DNA of 64,000 nt from assembly GCF_000967915.1 (NCBI RefSeq), contig NC_022549.1, positions 124,001 to 188,000 of the forward strand, given 5' to 3'. Below the pieces are notes generated by a model. The model searched no databases. It had not been told where the DNA came from and saw nothing but the letters and a program-made list of their open reading frames with translations. The DNA comes from Paracholeplasma brassicae (GTDB lineage Bacteria > Bacillota_I > Bacilli_A > Acholeplasmatales > UBA5453). Position numbers and translations under genes: made by a program. Position 1 is the first letter of the stretch, and the number at the start of each line of letters is the position of its first letter. This document shows, piece after piece, positions 1 to 9,572 of this stretch.

Positions 1-1676
1 CAAATATGGCGTATGCGCTTAAATACGATAATCACTTTGATGAAATCCTTGCACAAGAAAACCTACTAAAGGGGATTAAGTGTTTTAGCGTTGCCGATAG
101 CCTTATTGAAAATGACGTGATTAAAAGACCGTTAGAGCCACTCAGTGATTTTATTAAACACGCGACATGGATTGATTCATCGAATCCATCGTTTAGTGAC
201 TATTCAGGGTTACTGATTATGCTAGGGTTACTGCACCAAAAAATAAAGGACTACCCAATCGGTTTGATTGACGTCTCAGTGCCTGGTTGTTCGATTGAAG
301 GCTTTTTACCAATTGAAACAATCGAAAATAATCCAACCATTAAATCGTATTTAGAAGAAAACGGGTTTCTAAAATACCCTTTATCAACAATTAATGACTA
401 TACAGTAGCTTCGGGTATCTACAATGAAAAGATTGCACCAATCATTGGTTTTCCAATTGATCAGTTCTTGTGGTATCAAGGTGAGCATCACGTGGGTACT
501 AATAGAGAGTATGATTACTATAAAGAAGCGTTAAAAAGACTAATTGAGTCCTATCGTGTGCTCTATCAACAAAAAGTACCTGTGATTCTAATCTATATCA
601 ATCAAACATATTACCCACAAGATGACAATTATTCGGTTTCAAGAATCAATTTAGCAATACAAGACAACCAAAATATAGAAGATGAGATTTATGCCATTCC
701 AACGTATGATGTGATTCCAACCTGGAAAAACAGCCATACGAAGGGCATTGAAAATCCGATTCACCCAACCAATAAGTTCTATATCGCAAACCGAATCCAT
801 CAAGTGATTCATAAACAATCAAGTCCTGTTTTGGTGACTGAGGTAAGGGTACTAACACACGCGATTGAAATCACGTTTGATCAAAGATTAAAACAAGATA
901 AAGGATTGGTTGAAGGTTTTACAATTGCAGGTGATGATCATATTTATCAGCCAGCAGAAGCACAACTAATTAACCAAAACACCATTATTTTATCTAGTCG
1001 GTTTGTTGATCATCCGGTTTATTTCACCTATGCATTTCAGCTTGATAATCACTCGTTTACTTTAAAGTCAACCAAAGGAATGCCTTTACCGATTCTTCAT
1101 AGTGATGAAGATTTATCTAGAGGGCGTTATTATGCCTATTACGGCTATGAACATTTTAGTCATCTTGATTACTTTGAAACGGCATTTGATCCACTCTATG
1201 GTACACCTAGAATTAAACCGCTCTTATTTTTAGGTGAGCTACATCATAATCGTGACCTTAAGATCATCAAAGGAAAACACCACATTCAAATTCATTATCA
1301 AGCTAGTGCGCAAAGAGATTATAAAGAACGGTTTGGAGTCTCTCTTGACTTATCAAAGACTGGCTTTCAACTGATGTTTTCTTCTTTCAAGAAAATAGAG
1401 TTAAAATCGACATTTGAGTCAAAAGACGAAGTAGCCTTTTTAGGACTCTTATTTAAAGATGTTAGAAATCAAGTATGGCTTGTAAAACCAACAAGTCATA
1501 ACAAAGTTGATAACGAAGAAGTCTATGAACTTGATTTATGTGAGATTTCTTATGCAGATTTAAATAAAGAGACAATTGAACTTAGTAAATACAATCAAAT
1601 CAAACAAATGGAGTTGGTGTTTGAAGCGAGTGATAATGCAGTGATTGAACTTGTTTCAATGATTCATCATTTATAG
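1..1676 (+). CDS. Sialate O-acetylesterase-like SGNH hydrolase, 5'-truncated by window edge
   Basis: The frame is open to the left edge, so the real start lies outside; the ATG at 6 is only the first one in view and has no ribosome site. Counting from that ATG, the protein shows the later blocks of the SASA (DUF303) branch of SGNH hydrolases: GLIDVSVPGCSIEG near residues 86-99, WYQGE at 156-160 and HPTNK at 253-257, where the family keeps its catalytic His. The block with the nucleophilic Ser should lie upstream of the window. The remaining 300 residues look beta-rich and carry no motif I know. Family members remove O-acetyl groups from sialic acid or other acetylated glycans; the substrate here is not readable. 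A bidirectional terminator follows. Confidence 0.7.
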   Translation, partial: NMAYALKYDNHFDEILAQENLLKGIKCFSVADSLIENDVIKRPLEPLSDFIKHATWIDSSNPSFSDYSGLLIMLGLLHQKIKDYPIGLIDVSVPGCSIEGFLPIETIENNPTIKSYLEENGFLKYPLSTINDYTVASGIYNEKIAPIIGFPIDQFLWYQGEHHVGTNREYDYYKEALKRLIESYRVLYQQKVPVILIYINQTYYPQDDNYSVSRINLAIQDNQNIEDEIYAIPTYDVIPTWKNSHTKGIENPIHPTNKFYIANRIHQVIHKQSSPVLVTEVRVLTHAIEITFDQRLKQDKGLVEGFTIAGDDHIYQPAEAQLINQNTIILSSRFVDHPVYFTYAFQLDNHSFTLKSTKGMPLPILHSDEDLSRGRYYAYYGYEHFSHLDYFETAFDPLYGTPRIKPLLFLGELHHNRDLKIIKGKHHIQIHYQASAQRDYKERFGVSLDLSKTGFQLMFSSFKKIELKSTFESKDEVAFLGLLFKDVRNQVWLVKPTSHNKVDNEEVYELDLCEISYADLNKETIELSKYNQIKQMELVFEASDNAVIELVSMIHHL

Positions 1677-1791
1677 AGATTTAAGAATTAGTTATAGTTA
1701 ACATAAAACCTTAAAATGGATTTACTGTAACACATAATATTGAACTATATCATTTATTTCTAATATGTTGGACATTAGTTCAAGTAATAAT

Positions 1792-1819
1792 AAAAAAACT
1801 CATTGAATTGAGTTTTTTT
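1792..1819. terminator. Bidirectional terminator
   Basis: AAAAAAACTCA pairs with TGAGTTTTTTT around a short loop. The hairpin has an A run on one side and a T run on the other, so it can end both the esterase gene on the left and the SAVED gene transcribed leftwards. Confidence 0.75.
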
Positions 1820-1862
1820 ATAAATGAACGATTAATTGAATCATGAAGTTTAAAATTGGTAA

Positions 1863-2681
1863 TTATTCACTTATTTCACCATTTTGAATATTTAATTTCC
1901 ATGTATATTTATCTATAATCATTTCATATGCATACACCAATACGTCATACTTGTTTATTGCTTGTCCAATCACGAATGATTGTGATTGACGACTTGCAGA
2001 AAATAAGTGTATTTTTTTATAACCTTTCTCTTTAATATCGTTTAAGGTTTTCTTAACTTTGGTATACAAATCATCTAGTAATTCATATGAGAAAACATAA
2101 TCTATACCTGAATAATTATCGTTTATATAATATTTATCAATGATACCTATTCTCGAACTGACAGAATCAATCACTATTTTATAGGATAAAGATATGATTA
2201 ATGCGGCTTCTGAAGTATTTTTTGTACTAGGATATTCAACCACTAATCTTGAACACTGGTTTGATTCATACTCAATTAAATAATAATCATTGCGATTTCT
2301 GTTATATTCAATAAAACGAATTTTTTCTGTATCGCCTATTGTGTGACCATCTAAAATTGAAAAGGGAACACTAGAAAAACCAGTATAATAAATTGGTGAG
2401 TTATACCTTCTTTTTATTAAAGTGAGTTGTATTTTTTTCATTTTATTTAGGTGCTTATATGGATCACTGTGTAAATTTATGTTAGTTAATACAATTTTAT
2501 TATTCTGAATTTTTTCGAATATCTTTTGTTCATCGACAGGTTTTTTATTGGAATTAATATATATAATATTTTTGTTCTTGGATGAATATCTTACAACAAA
2601 TCTTGATTTATATTTGTCTACTAAATCAATAAAACTAAATATGTTTAATACTAATTCCGCAAAGATAATACATATTTTCAT
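1863..2681 (-). CDS. SAVED-domain cyclic-oligonucleotide sensor (CBASS-type), no effector domain recognised
   Basis: 272 residues, started by an ATG 6 nt after AGGAGG; the stop of the upstream CD-NTase overlaps that ribosome site, so the two are translationally coupled. The C-terminal half matches the SAVED fold: GFSSVPFSILDG at 101-112, a long strand-rich middle, and HLFSAS at 225-230 followed by the hydrophobic VLVYAYE strand at 247-253. SAVED domains bind cyclic di- or trinucleotides made by the neighbouring CD-NTase. In many relatives SAVED is fused to two membrane helices or a nuclease. Here the first 20 residues are only moderately hydrophobic and no nuclease, TIR or protease motif is visible, so the effector is missing, very short or unfamiliar. 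The N-terminus may be shortened relative to membrane-anchored SAVED proteins (inference). Confidence 0.75.
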   Translation of the reverse strand: MKICIIFAELVLNIFSFIDLVDKYKSRFVVRYSSKNKNIIYINSNKKPVDEQKIFEKIQNNKIVLTNINLHSDPYKHLNKMKKIQLTLIKRRYNSPIYYTGFSSVPFSILDGHTIGDTEKIRFIEYNRNRNDYYLIEYESNQCSRLVVEYPSTKNTSEAALIISLSYKIVIDSVSSRIGIIDKYYINDNYSGIDYVFSYELLDDLYTKVKKTLNDIKEKGYKKIHLFSASRQSQSFVIGQAINKYDVLVYAYEMIIDKYTWKLNIQNGEISE

Positions 2682-2691
2682 TATATGCCTC

Positions 2692-3932
2692 CTAAGAAAC
2701 TCTTACTTTAAATGGTGTTGAATAGTATTGATGATTAGATTTATCAGTGACTTTTGAAATTACATAGTGAACACCTGAATATGAGGTATGTTCTGTTTTT
2801 CTCTTTCTAAGGTTTATTGGTATCTCATCTTCAACTTCAGATGATTCAAATAAGTTACCACGTAGTTGATTAGATTTTCGAGCTTCATACCCTGTATTGA
2901 CAATTAACCATTCTATTTTTTTGACTTCAATGTACCCAGGAAAGCTGACTTTGAATTCAAGTTTGGTATCCTTTTCAATCACTTCAATGTCTGAATAGTC
3001 AACATATGTTTTATAATTTTTACTGAATTTTCTAGCCTTAATTCGAATATCACTGTATTCAGTCGGTCTTTCAATTATATTTTTAAATATTTGAGACTTT
3101 TGTACTGCATAATCATAGTAATATTTCTCTGTATCTAATTGCATTTGAGTGTTTATCAAATCACTTAAAGCCTTTGAATTATCTGTTTTAAGCGCTTCAA
3201 GTACTCTTGTTAGGTGATATTTAATCATTTTAATCTCATAATCATTATGCAATTCTGTTAAGTCATTGTTAGAATTTGCTGGATCATACAGTCTAATTTC
3301 ACCTAGTTTTTCTATATCTGAACATACTTTATGTAATTTATCTACGATATCATCATCTTCACAAAAAGTCACATAGTCTACAATGAATAACTCTAATAAG
3401 AATGATCTGAATTCAAAATTTAATAGATGTCTTAGTATTTTTATGATTCTAATTACATCTCTATGTTCATACTCAGTAATCTTAGAAATTTGTTTATCAG
3501 GATTTGTTTTCAGTTTCTTTTTATCTTTATTACACCATAAAAAACGTCATAAGAAGATTCGTAATTTACATATTTTCCAGGAACGATGTCTATGCGATAA
3601 TCCCAAGAATAATCATCTTGTTTGCCTAATATTTCTATGGCACTGTTTTTCTTATTTACTATATATGTCTTAGATAAGACTAAATAAGTATCTTCATAAA
3701 TTTGCTCTAAGGTCATATTCGTTGAATCATCTAGATAACAAAGTAAGTCAATATCTGCATCATAAATGTTAGCAGTTTTTTTAGCTAACGAACCACCTCG
3801 TCTAAAATATACTGGAGCATCGAATTGACTACCTAGTAATTTTTTAATATCATCGATAATTGAAGCATTCTCTTGTCTTTGAACGCTTGTTATCTTAGCT
3901 TTTTCAAGTAATTCATTTAAGTATTTTTTCAT
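2692..3932 (-). pseudogene. CBASS CD-NTase (cGAS/DncV-like nucleotidyltransferase with AGS-C sensor domain), frameshifted
   Basis: The first part (from the ATG at 3932, 6 nt after AGGTG) carries the polymerase-beta-like core: GGS followed by the hDhDh motif in YDADIDLL, and the third acidic residue in YRIDIVPG. The frame stops near 3510. Shifting by one base at the A run at about 3526-3530 reopens it and yields EHRDVIRIIKILRH and a continuous protein of about 413 residues, a usual CD-NTase length. The C-terminal part matches the AGS-C domain: IEWLIVNTGYEAR, then LRG, then a Tyr-Ser-Gly-Val-His stretch. These enzymes make the cyclic nucleotide that activates the downstream SAVED protein during phage infection. 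One added A in the run restores the gene, so sequence error is a serious alternative to true inactivation. Confidence 0.8.
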
Positions 3933-3941
3933 TATCTGCAC

Positions 3942-4323
3942 CTATTAATTATATTTATCCATATAATATTAATTATACAACATTTGATGAAATATGATTA
4001 ATATATATCTATATTTTGATACAATTAACAATAAATAGGAATTTAAACGATTTTCAATTATTGAAGTTTTCATAAGAAAAGTCATATTATAAGTTGCAAA
4101 AAACTTTTATTACAAGAATTTTTATTTGTTTTTGTAGAATTGGTTTGTAGAAATTATGAAATACATTGTGATTCTAGTTTTAATAATTTGATCTGAAATT
4201 ATTAAGATGTATTTGACAAAAAATACAATAAATATTAAACTAAAGATAGTTATGAAGAATAACTAGGATGGGGTAGCATGGCGTCGTCATGTCCCATCTT
4301 TAATTTATATGGGGGATATAATT
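3942..4323. other. Intergenic stretch with promoter-like sites and a hairpin before the orphan gene
   Basis: No gene is seen. It holds a likely rightward promoter (TTGACA at 4213-4218, 17 nt, TAAACT at 4236-4241) and, in the transcribed leader at 4267-4298, a hairpin with outer arms GATGGG/CCCATC and an inner CATG/CATG pairing. The hairpin lies just before the ribosome site of the next gene, where it could act as a terminator-like or translational control element. Confidence 0.45.
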
Positions 4324-5265
4324 TTGAGATATTTTAAATACTTAAGTAATAGTGCGTTTAAATTGCATACTGATAGTGTATTTAATGAAAAAAAGCATAG
4401 TTTTGAAATTAATCTTTCAAAATCTAGTTCAAAAGTTTATTCGGATTATCAAGAATTAATTAATTATGTTTGTCTAGCTTTTTTAAATTCAATTCTTATT
4501 AAAGAGCCTTTAAGAAATGATTCTTCAGATTTATCAAATAAGTTAAATGAGTTTCAGAAACAAAAAGGAAAGCTATCAAGCTCATCAAATGCTTTTCCAG
4601 CACTTCAACTTGTCTCAAATGTAATAGATAACAAATCATTTTATGACATAATCGTAAAATCAAAAGTACTAGATGCAGCAAACACAAATAAGCACGCTTT
4701 TAAACAAATAGACTTTAATAAGGACATCGTCCAAAAAGCCATATTAGGTTATAATAAAATGATTGAGGTTTTATCGACTGATGTTCAATCTATTATTACT
4801 CGAAAATGTATTCTACAAACTTCCGTAGTAAATAAAAACATACCAAAAGTAGAGATCAATACTTCAGTTAATCTCTTAACAGATAAGATAAATAAGAATA
4901 TAGACATTGTCTCTGAACTAATTAAGCAAATAGATGAATATAATGATGTAAAAAGCATACTTAAAGTAATGAAACAAGTCAATGATTTTAGAGGCATGAT
5001 TGCAAGATATCAAGAACTAACTGGCCAAAATTATAATAACAAAGGGATCACTATTTACTCCATCGATAAAACACTCAAAAGATTAAAAAGAAAGAAAGCT
5101 GAATTGAATATAATAAAATCTAATTTACATAATCAAACACTTTCAAAAAAATACAGTAAAACTAAAAAAGACAGCACAAACACAACAAATGATAAAAATA
5201 GTAGAAAAGAATATAGCCTTATTCAAACACTTAAAAAAATTATTAGAAACAAGAGAACTAAATAA
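4324..5265 (+). CDS. Hypothetical protein, Lys/Asn/Ser-rich, 313 aa
   Basis: I do not recognise the family. The in-frame ATG at 4309 is disfavoured because the strong GGGGGA ribosome site at 4311-4316 lies after it; the TTG at 4324, 7 nt downstream of that site, is the better start. The product is hydrophilic, has no signal peptide or membrane span, and is predicted by eye to be mostly helical, with a strongly basic tail from about residue 240. Expression of a 50-residue basic protein 22 nt downstream is probably coupled. The position beside a CBASS locus hints at a variable island, but nothing in the sequence assigns a role. Confidence 0.5.
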   Translation: MRYFKYLSNSAFKLHTDSVFNEKKHSFEINLSKSSSKVYSDYQELINYVCLAFLNSILIKEPLRNDSSDLSNKLNEFQKQKGKLSSSSNAFPALQLVSNVIDNKSFYDIIVKSKVLDAANTNKHAFKQIDFNKDIVQKAILGYNKMIEVLSTDVQSIITRKCILQTSVVNKNIPKVEINTSVNLLTDKINKNIDIVSELIKQIDEYNDVKSILKVMKQVNDFRGMIARYQELTGQNYNNKGITIYSIDKTLKRLKRKKAELNIIKSNLHNQTLSKKYSKTKKDSTNTTNDKNSRKEYSLIQTLKKIIRNKRTK

Positions 5266-5287
5266 AATCATTGAAAGGAATGATATT

Positions 5288-5440
5288 ATGACAATTGGTA
5301 AAAAAGATCATACAAAATCTCCTAGTGAAACAAATGGTCCGGTTGTAAAAACAGGGCCAACAAGTGGGAAAAACAGGACAAGAAAATTAACTGGTGAATG
5401 GAGAAAAAAAAGGTCTGATTCAGGACAAAAAAGAAAATGA
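5288..5440 (+). CDS. Small basic hypothetical protein, 50 aa
   Basis: The ATG at 5288 follows AAAGGA at proper spacing and lies 22 nt after the preceding gene, so the two probably share a transcript. The product begins MTIGKKDHTK and ends in repeated Lys/Arg, with many Gly, Ser, Thr and Pro. It looks disordered and very basic, as expected for a small nucleic-acid-binding protein, but no family is recognised. A small hairpin (GCAATCT/AGATTGC, 5455-5473) follows without a clear T run. Confidence 0.5.
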   Translation: MTIGKKDHTKSPSETNGPVVKTGPTSGKNRTRKLTGEWRKKRSDSGQKRK

Positions 5441-5473
5441 TTAGGGTTATACTAGCAATCTTTAATAGATTGC

Positions 5474-5691
5474 AGTGATGCTAAGTTATTTAAAGTAACG
5501 TGTAACTTACTATAAAAATTAATCTAAAATATAATACATTCACTTAATATGTAGTCCGTAAATTATCCAAAAAGAACCCATCCTTAGACACTTTATTAGG
5601 AACTGACCCAATATAGTGGTTGGGTTGGGCTTTATAAATTTTTGATACGGACTTAGATAGAATATATGTCGCTGTCTTATCTCAAGTAAGA
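5474..5691. other. Intergenic stretch with imperfect inverted repeats
   Basis: GTCCGTA (5553-5559) is repeated inverted as TACGGAC (5645-5651), and between them ACCCAATATAGTGGTTGGGT forms an inner hairpin. The layout could be a scar of a mobile element end or a folded RNA. It also marks where the next gene appears to have lost its 5' part. Confidence 0.3.
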
Positions 5692-6210
5692 ATGCAGCCA
5701 GCAGAATATGTTCTAGATCATCGTTTTTTTAATAAAACAGCAACGATTGTATCAAATGTAAATACACAAGCTGTTCAAAGCATAAAGTATACACCTGGCA
5801 CATCAACTTCACAAATAACTGAGACCTATGGACAAACAATCAATGGTGGTTTCACAATTAAAGAGGAAGGCGCGAGTGTCTCTCTAGGATTTGCAGTATC
5901 TCAAACAAAGAGTATTACTACTGATGAAATCACGATCTCGATACGGACAGTAGATGGTTCTACTACGAGTACAAATCACTTAGAAACTAAGTTTTCGTTT
6001 CAACAGTATAAATCCAAGACGGCGACAAATAGAAGTTTGATGAGGTTCAATCAAGTACATGTCTATTATGTTGATAAGACAACTTATTCAAATGATGTTA
6101 TCGCTACATTTAAAGGTAGTTTATCTGTTTCATTTTACAGGAATGGTTTTTGGAATAATCATACGATGGATGATTATACGCCATTTGAAATAAGAGGTAT
6201 TAAACTTTAA
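5692..6210 (+). CDS. Hypothetical beta-rich protein, probably an N-terminally truncated gene
   Basis: The frame is open upstream to about 5638 and reads smoothly as DTDLDRIYVAVLSQVR before the first ATG, and there is no convincing ribosome site at 5692. This suggests the C-terminal part of a larger gene. The visible 172 residues are rich in Thr, Ser and alternating hydrophobic residues, as in amphipathic beta hairpins (for example ASVSLGFAVSQ). That pattern is seen in pore-forming and adhesion proteins, but no specific family can be named. No signal peptide is visible because the true N-terminus is missing. It sits 51 nt before a pair of exporter genes. Confidence 0.4.
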   Translation: MQPAEYVLDHRFFNKTATIVSNVNTQAVQSIKYTPGTSTSQITETYGQTINGGFTIKEEGASVSLGFAVSQTKSITTDEITISIRTVDGSTTSTNHLETKFSFQQYKSKTATNRSLMRFNQVHVYYVDKTTYSNDVIATFKGSLSVSFYRNGFWNNHTMDDYTPFEIRGIKL

Positions 6211-6261
6211 TGTAAAAGAATCAGAGGAATCTATCCATAGTGCCTATAGGAGTGTAAAAAA

Positions 6262-7929
6262 ATGCTAGAAATCAAAGACTTTAAGAAAGTATATGAAGAT
6301 GAAACAGAAATCACGTATGACACACAGTGTTTTCCAACTCAAGGCCTCATCCATTTTAGTGGCGAAAACGGGATTGGTAAGACAACTTTCTTTAATGTGA
6401 TAAGCGGCTGTGATAAAGAAGCTAGTTTAGTAATTATAAATGACTCGGTAAGTGAATCAGTTGATCGTTTTAAAAACAGGGTCAGTTATCTTAAACAAGA
6501 AGTTCATTTAATTGAAGAAATGACAGGTTATGAAGCACTTATCTTAATGCATCAAATTGAAGGTGTGTTATATGACAAAGACTTAATAAGTGACATACTA
6601 GTTAGTCTTAACCTAAACCATGTGATCGATAATCCGGTTAAATCCTATAGTGTCGGACAAAAAAGAAAACTAGAATTCGTTAGACTGTTAATCTCAAGAA
6701 AAGAGATTCTTATTCTAGATGAGCCTTTTGCTCAAGTAGATAAAGAATCGGTCGTAGAGATGATGAGTTACTTAGACACCTTATCAAAAGACAAGCTAAT
6801 CATATATTCGAATCATGAAGCGATCAATGTAACGCCTGTCAATAAGGATATGTTTCAAGTTAAAGAGAAAGCATATGTCGGATTTTTATTTAAACATTTC
6901 TTAAAGAAAGGTTATATCTATCAACTACTAACGATGATCATTTTAATCTTAGGGATGTCTATCTTTCTCTTTTATTTGACAACCAACGAAATTAATCAAA
7001 GGCACGTCGTTCGTGAGTTTTATCAAACGGTTGATTATGGGTTGTTTGAAAGCCATAAGGCAGATTTAAATGCGTCATTATCAACCGGATTAACCTTGTC
7101 ATTTGAGACAAGTGATTACATGAGTTCAAACGTGAGTGCTTTAGTATCAAATAGCGTTAATGAGTTATCGCTTTTATATGGCGTTTATCCAAGTGATAAA
7201 AATGAGATACTGATGAGTTATCATTTTGCCATCTTTAACACGGATAGATTAGGCATAGAAATGAATTCAATGCTTGGAGAGTGGGTAATGATCGATGAGG
7301 TTAGGTATCAAATCAAAGGTATTCTTGATAATCCATTGAAAAGAAATCTATTTACAAGTGATTATCATTATCAAGTGTTCTTGAACACATATCCTGATTT
7401 CTATTTAAGAGAAAGTGATCATTTTAATGCCCCACTAAGTCTTAACTTATTAACCAACCATGAGATTGCCAAATTATCAGATAAAGAAACAATGGATAAC
7501 GGTTATTTTTACTTGTCATTTAATGAGGCGTTAGAATCCGATGGATCACTAAGTATCGCCATATTTATTGTGATGATTGTTATCGTAACGGTGGTTACTT
7601 TTACACTAGGTTTAGAAAGAACTAAGCGATTAAAAGCGTTATTTCAAGGCTTATATCATCAAGGCGTCTATAAGAAAAAGTTAATAAGTTCAGTTTTTTG
7701 TCTTGAAGTAGTCTTAATCATTTTATCGATCGGTATGAGTTTATTGGTGTCTGCTTACTTGATTGGATTAAGAAATGAAGAAGTAAGAAAGACTTTCTTT
7801 ATCGATGTTAATGTCTATAAGATAGGCTTTAGTCAATTGATATGGTTAGTAGTACCAGCTTTAGCATTACTACAAGGCATATTCATTGGTATTCGTTATA
7901 ATTTGAATGGAAATGAGGCGTCTTCATGA
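6262..7929 (+). CDS. ABC transporter half, ATPase fused to FtsX-like permease (first of pair)
   Basis: The ATG follows AGGAGTG. Residues 1-195 are an ABC ATPase: Walker A GENGIGKT at 34-41, a degenerate signature YSVGQ at 129-133 (LSGGQ expected), Walker B ILILDEP with Asp153-Glu154, and a His-containing switch at NHEA. A membrane helix at about 214-236 opens the permease part, an external domain of about 190 residues follows, and three helices close it (about 428-450, 472-495, 520-545). This order matches MacB/FtsX-type exporters with ATPase and permease in one chain. The stop overlaps the start of the next gene (ATGA), and the two products probably form a heterodimer. A substrate such as an envelope-active peptide or lipoprotein is inference only. 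Confidence 0.8.
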   Translation: MLEIKDFKKVYEDETEITYDTQCFPTQGLIHFSGENGIGKTTFFNVISGCDKEASLVIINDSVSESVDRFKNRVSYLKQEVHLIEEMTGYEALILMHQIEGVLYDKDLISDILVSLNLNHVIDNPVKSYSVGQKRKLEFVRLLISRKEILILDEPFAQVDKESVVEMMSYLDTLSKDKLIIYSNHEAINVTPVNKDMFQVKEKAYVGFLFKHFLKKGYIYQLLTMIILILGMSIFLFYLTTNEINQRHVVREFYQTVDYGLFESHKADLNASLSTGLTLSFETSDYMSSNVSALVSNSVNELSLLYGVYPSDKNEILMSYHFAIFNTDRLGIEMNSMLGEWVMIDEVRYQIKGILDNPLKRNLFTSDYHYQVFLNTYPDFYLRESDHFNAPLSLNLLTNHEIAKLSDKETMDNGYFYLSFNEALESDGSLSIAIFIVMIVIVTVVTFTLGLERTKRLKALFQGLYHQGVYKKKLISSVFCLEVVLIILSIGMSLLVSAYLIGLRNEEVRKTFFIDVNVYKIGFSQLIWLVVPALALLQGIFIGIRYNLNGNEASS

Positions 7930-9572
7930 TTGAAGTTAAGCACTTAACTAAACGAAATAAAGAAAAAACGATCATTGATGACTTCTCGTACACGTTCTTA
8001 AAGAATCAGGTGTATATTTTAGAGGGGAAAAATGGCACTGGTAAGTCGACGCTTCTTAAATTGATTACAGGTATGATTAAATCTGATGATGGAAACATCA
8101 TCGTCAATGGAATAAACACCAATGATGACATAGATGGTGATGCTAGAAGAGACTTAGTATGTTATATTGATCAATCGATTGATTTAATCCATCACTTGAG
8201 CATTTATGAGAATCTTGTCCTTGAATCAAAGGTCTTGGATTATCAAGTAGATGAGGTAGAGCTAGATAGGTTACTAAGTTTGTTTAGATTAAACCATCTA
8301 AAAGAAAAGAAAGTCAAACACCTATCAGGTGGTCAAAAAAGGATAGTGTCCTTTATTAAGGGGTTATTATCAAATAAGATGATATTGCTATACGATGAAG
8401 TGTTATCTTCGATGGATAATAAACGTAAAGAGATTGCTATAGCGTTACTTAAAGAAAATAAAAAGGAAAAGACAATCATCATCACATCGAATGATGAGTT
8501 AATGATTGGAACTAAGGTGACACTAAGTGAGAAGTCTACAGCTAGCGTAGGCGAAACCATACCTTATCAAAAAAGAGTAGTTAATAAAGACTTTGTTTTT
8601 AGGCAAAAACAGGTCAGTAAAGAGCGAGTACTACTTTATTCGTTATTCGTTATCTTTATGGCAGTTTTTAGTTTAACCATGAACATATCGTTTTATAATC
8701 AAGGCAGTCACTTACATCAAACGTTCTTAAAAGAAGAAAATAAGCACGTATTAATCAATAATAGTAAGTTGACATCGCTTGATTCAGTTGAGCTACATAA
8801 CCATAGCTTATATGAGATTGAAAGAACGACGTTAGAAATTAATGAATCACTTAAGAGCTATGTGATCGGCTATTCGAACGACTTAAACGATAATGAAATT
8901 TATCTGATTGAAGCAATGGGCGATGATTACGGTTTAGCTATTAATGATGAATTCATCATTAATAACAAAACCTATGTCATCAAAGATATTTATGCATCAC
9001 TTGAAAGGATCACACAGCCGGTGATATTCTTTTCTATTGATCAAACATTTGCTGATGGTGTTAAGCTAAATCAATACGCTTCTTATCAGCCAAGTAAGGA
9101 AATGTTTGATTATGCTTATCAAAATGGTATTTTTTCTGGCATTATTTTTCTTGGCAATGATTCGATTGATCTTTCAATCAATCAAATGAAGGTGTATCAA
9201 ATTGGGCTTTACTTTGTTTTTGCATTCTTAGGATTAAGTGTTCTTATTTTGGGGTACTTGTCTTTTAGTAATACAAGAAGTTCATTATATAGAGTTTTAT
9301 ATGTGATGTCCTCTATGGGTGTAGATGATCATACGATTAATCAAGTTCATAAAAAACAATTAAAAGTTCTTTTGTTTTTTTCTTATATCATTGGATTTTT
9401 AGTATCACTTGGGTTGGTATATATAATGAATCAGTATTTTAGAAGTGCTAATCAGTTGGCTATTAACCTAATAGGATTTAGTGGACTTGGTATTGTAATA
9501 CCACTATTTTTCTTTGTCTTAATGTATGTGCTTCTAGGGTATAAGAAAGTTCAAGTAAGAGGCTTGTACTAA
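7926..9572 (+). CDS. ABC transporter half, ATPase fused to FtsX-like permease (second of pair)
   Basis: Starts in the ATGA overlap with the previous gene. The ATPase part has Walker A GKNGTGKS at 34-41, a canonical LSGGQK signature and Walker B with YDE. A helix near residue 235 is followed by a compact external domain and three C-terminal helices. It has the same architecture as its neighbour but is clearly diverged. The canonical signature here and the degenerate one in the partner fit an asymmetric ABC heterodimer. No terminator is obvious directly after it. Confidence 0.8.
   Translation: MIEVKHLTKRNKEKTIIDDFSYTFLKNQVYILEGKNGTGKSTLLKLITGMIKSDDGNIIVNGINTNDDIDGDARRDLVCYIDQSIDLIHHLSIYENLVLESKVLDYQVDEVELDRLLSLFRLNHLKEKKVKHLSGGQKRIVSFIKGLLSNKMILLYDEVLSSMDNKRKEIAIALLKENKKEKTIIITSNDELMIGTKVTLSEKSTASVGETIPYQKRVVNKDFVFRQKQVSKERVLLYSLFVIFMAVFSLTMNISFYNQGSHLHQTFLKEENKHVLINNSKLTSLDSVELHNHSLYEIERTTLEINESLKSYVIGYSNDLNDNEIYLIEAMGDDYGLAINDEFIINNKTYVIKDIYASLERITQPVIFFSIDQTFADGVKLNQYASYQPSKEMFDYAYQNGIFSGIIFLGNDSIDLSINQMKVYQIGLYFVFAFLGLSVLILGYLSFSNTRSSLYRVLYVMSSMGVDDHTINQVHKKQLKVLLFFSYIIGFLVSLGLVYIMNQYFRSANQLAINLIGFSGLGIVIPLFFFVLMYVLLGYKKVQVRGLY

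Noticed and set aside
3383-3673. Rightward ORF of 96 codons
   Set aside because: It lies antisense to the conserved CD-NTase coding sequence and has no ribosome site or homology; it is a shadow of the broken gene.
5553-5651. Retron-like ncRNA or intact mobile element end
   Set aside because: The inverted repeats are short, and no reverse transcriptase or transposase is adjacent.
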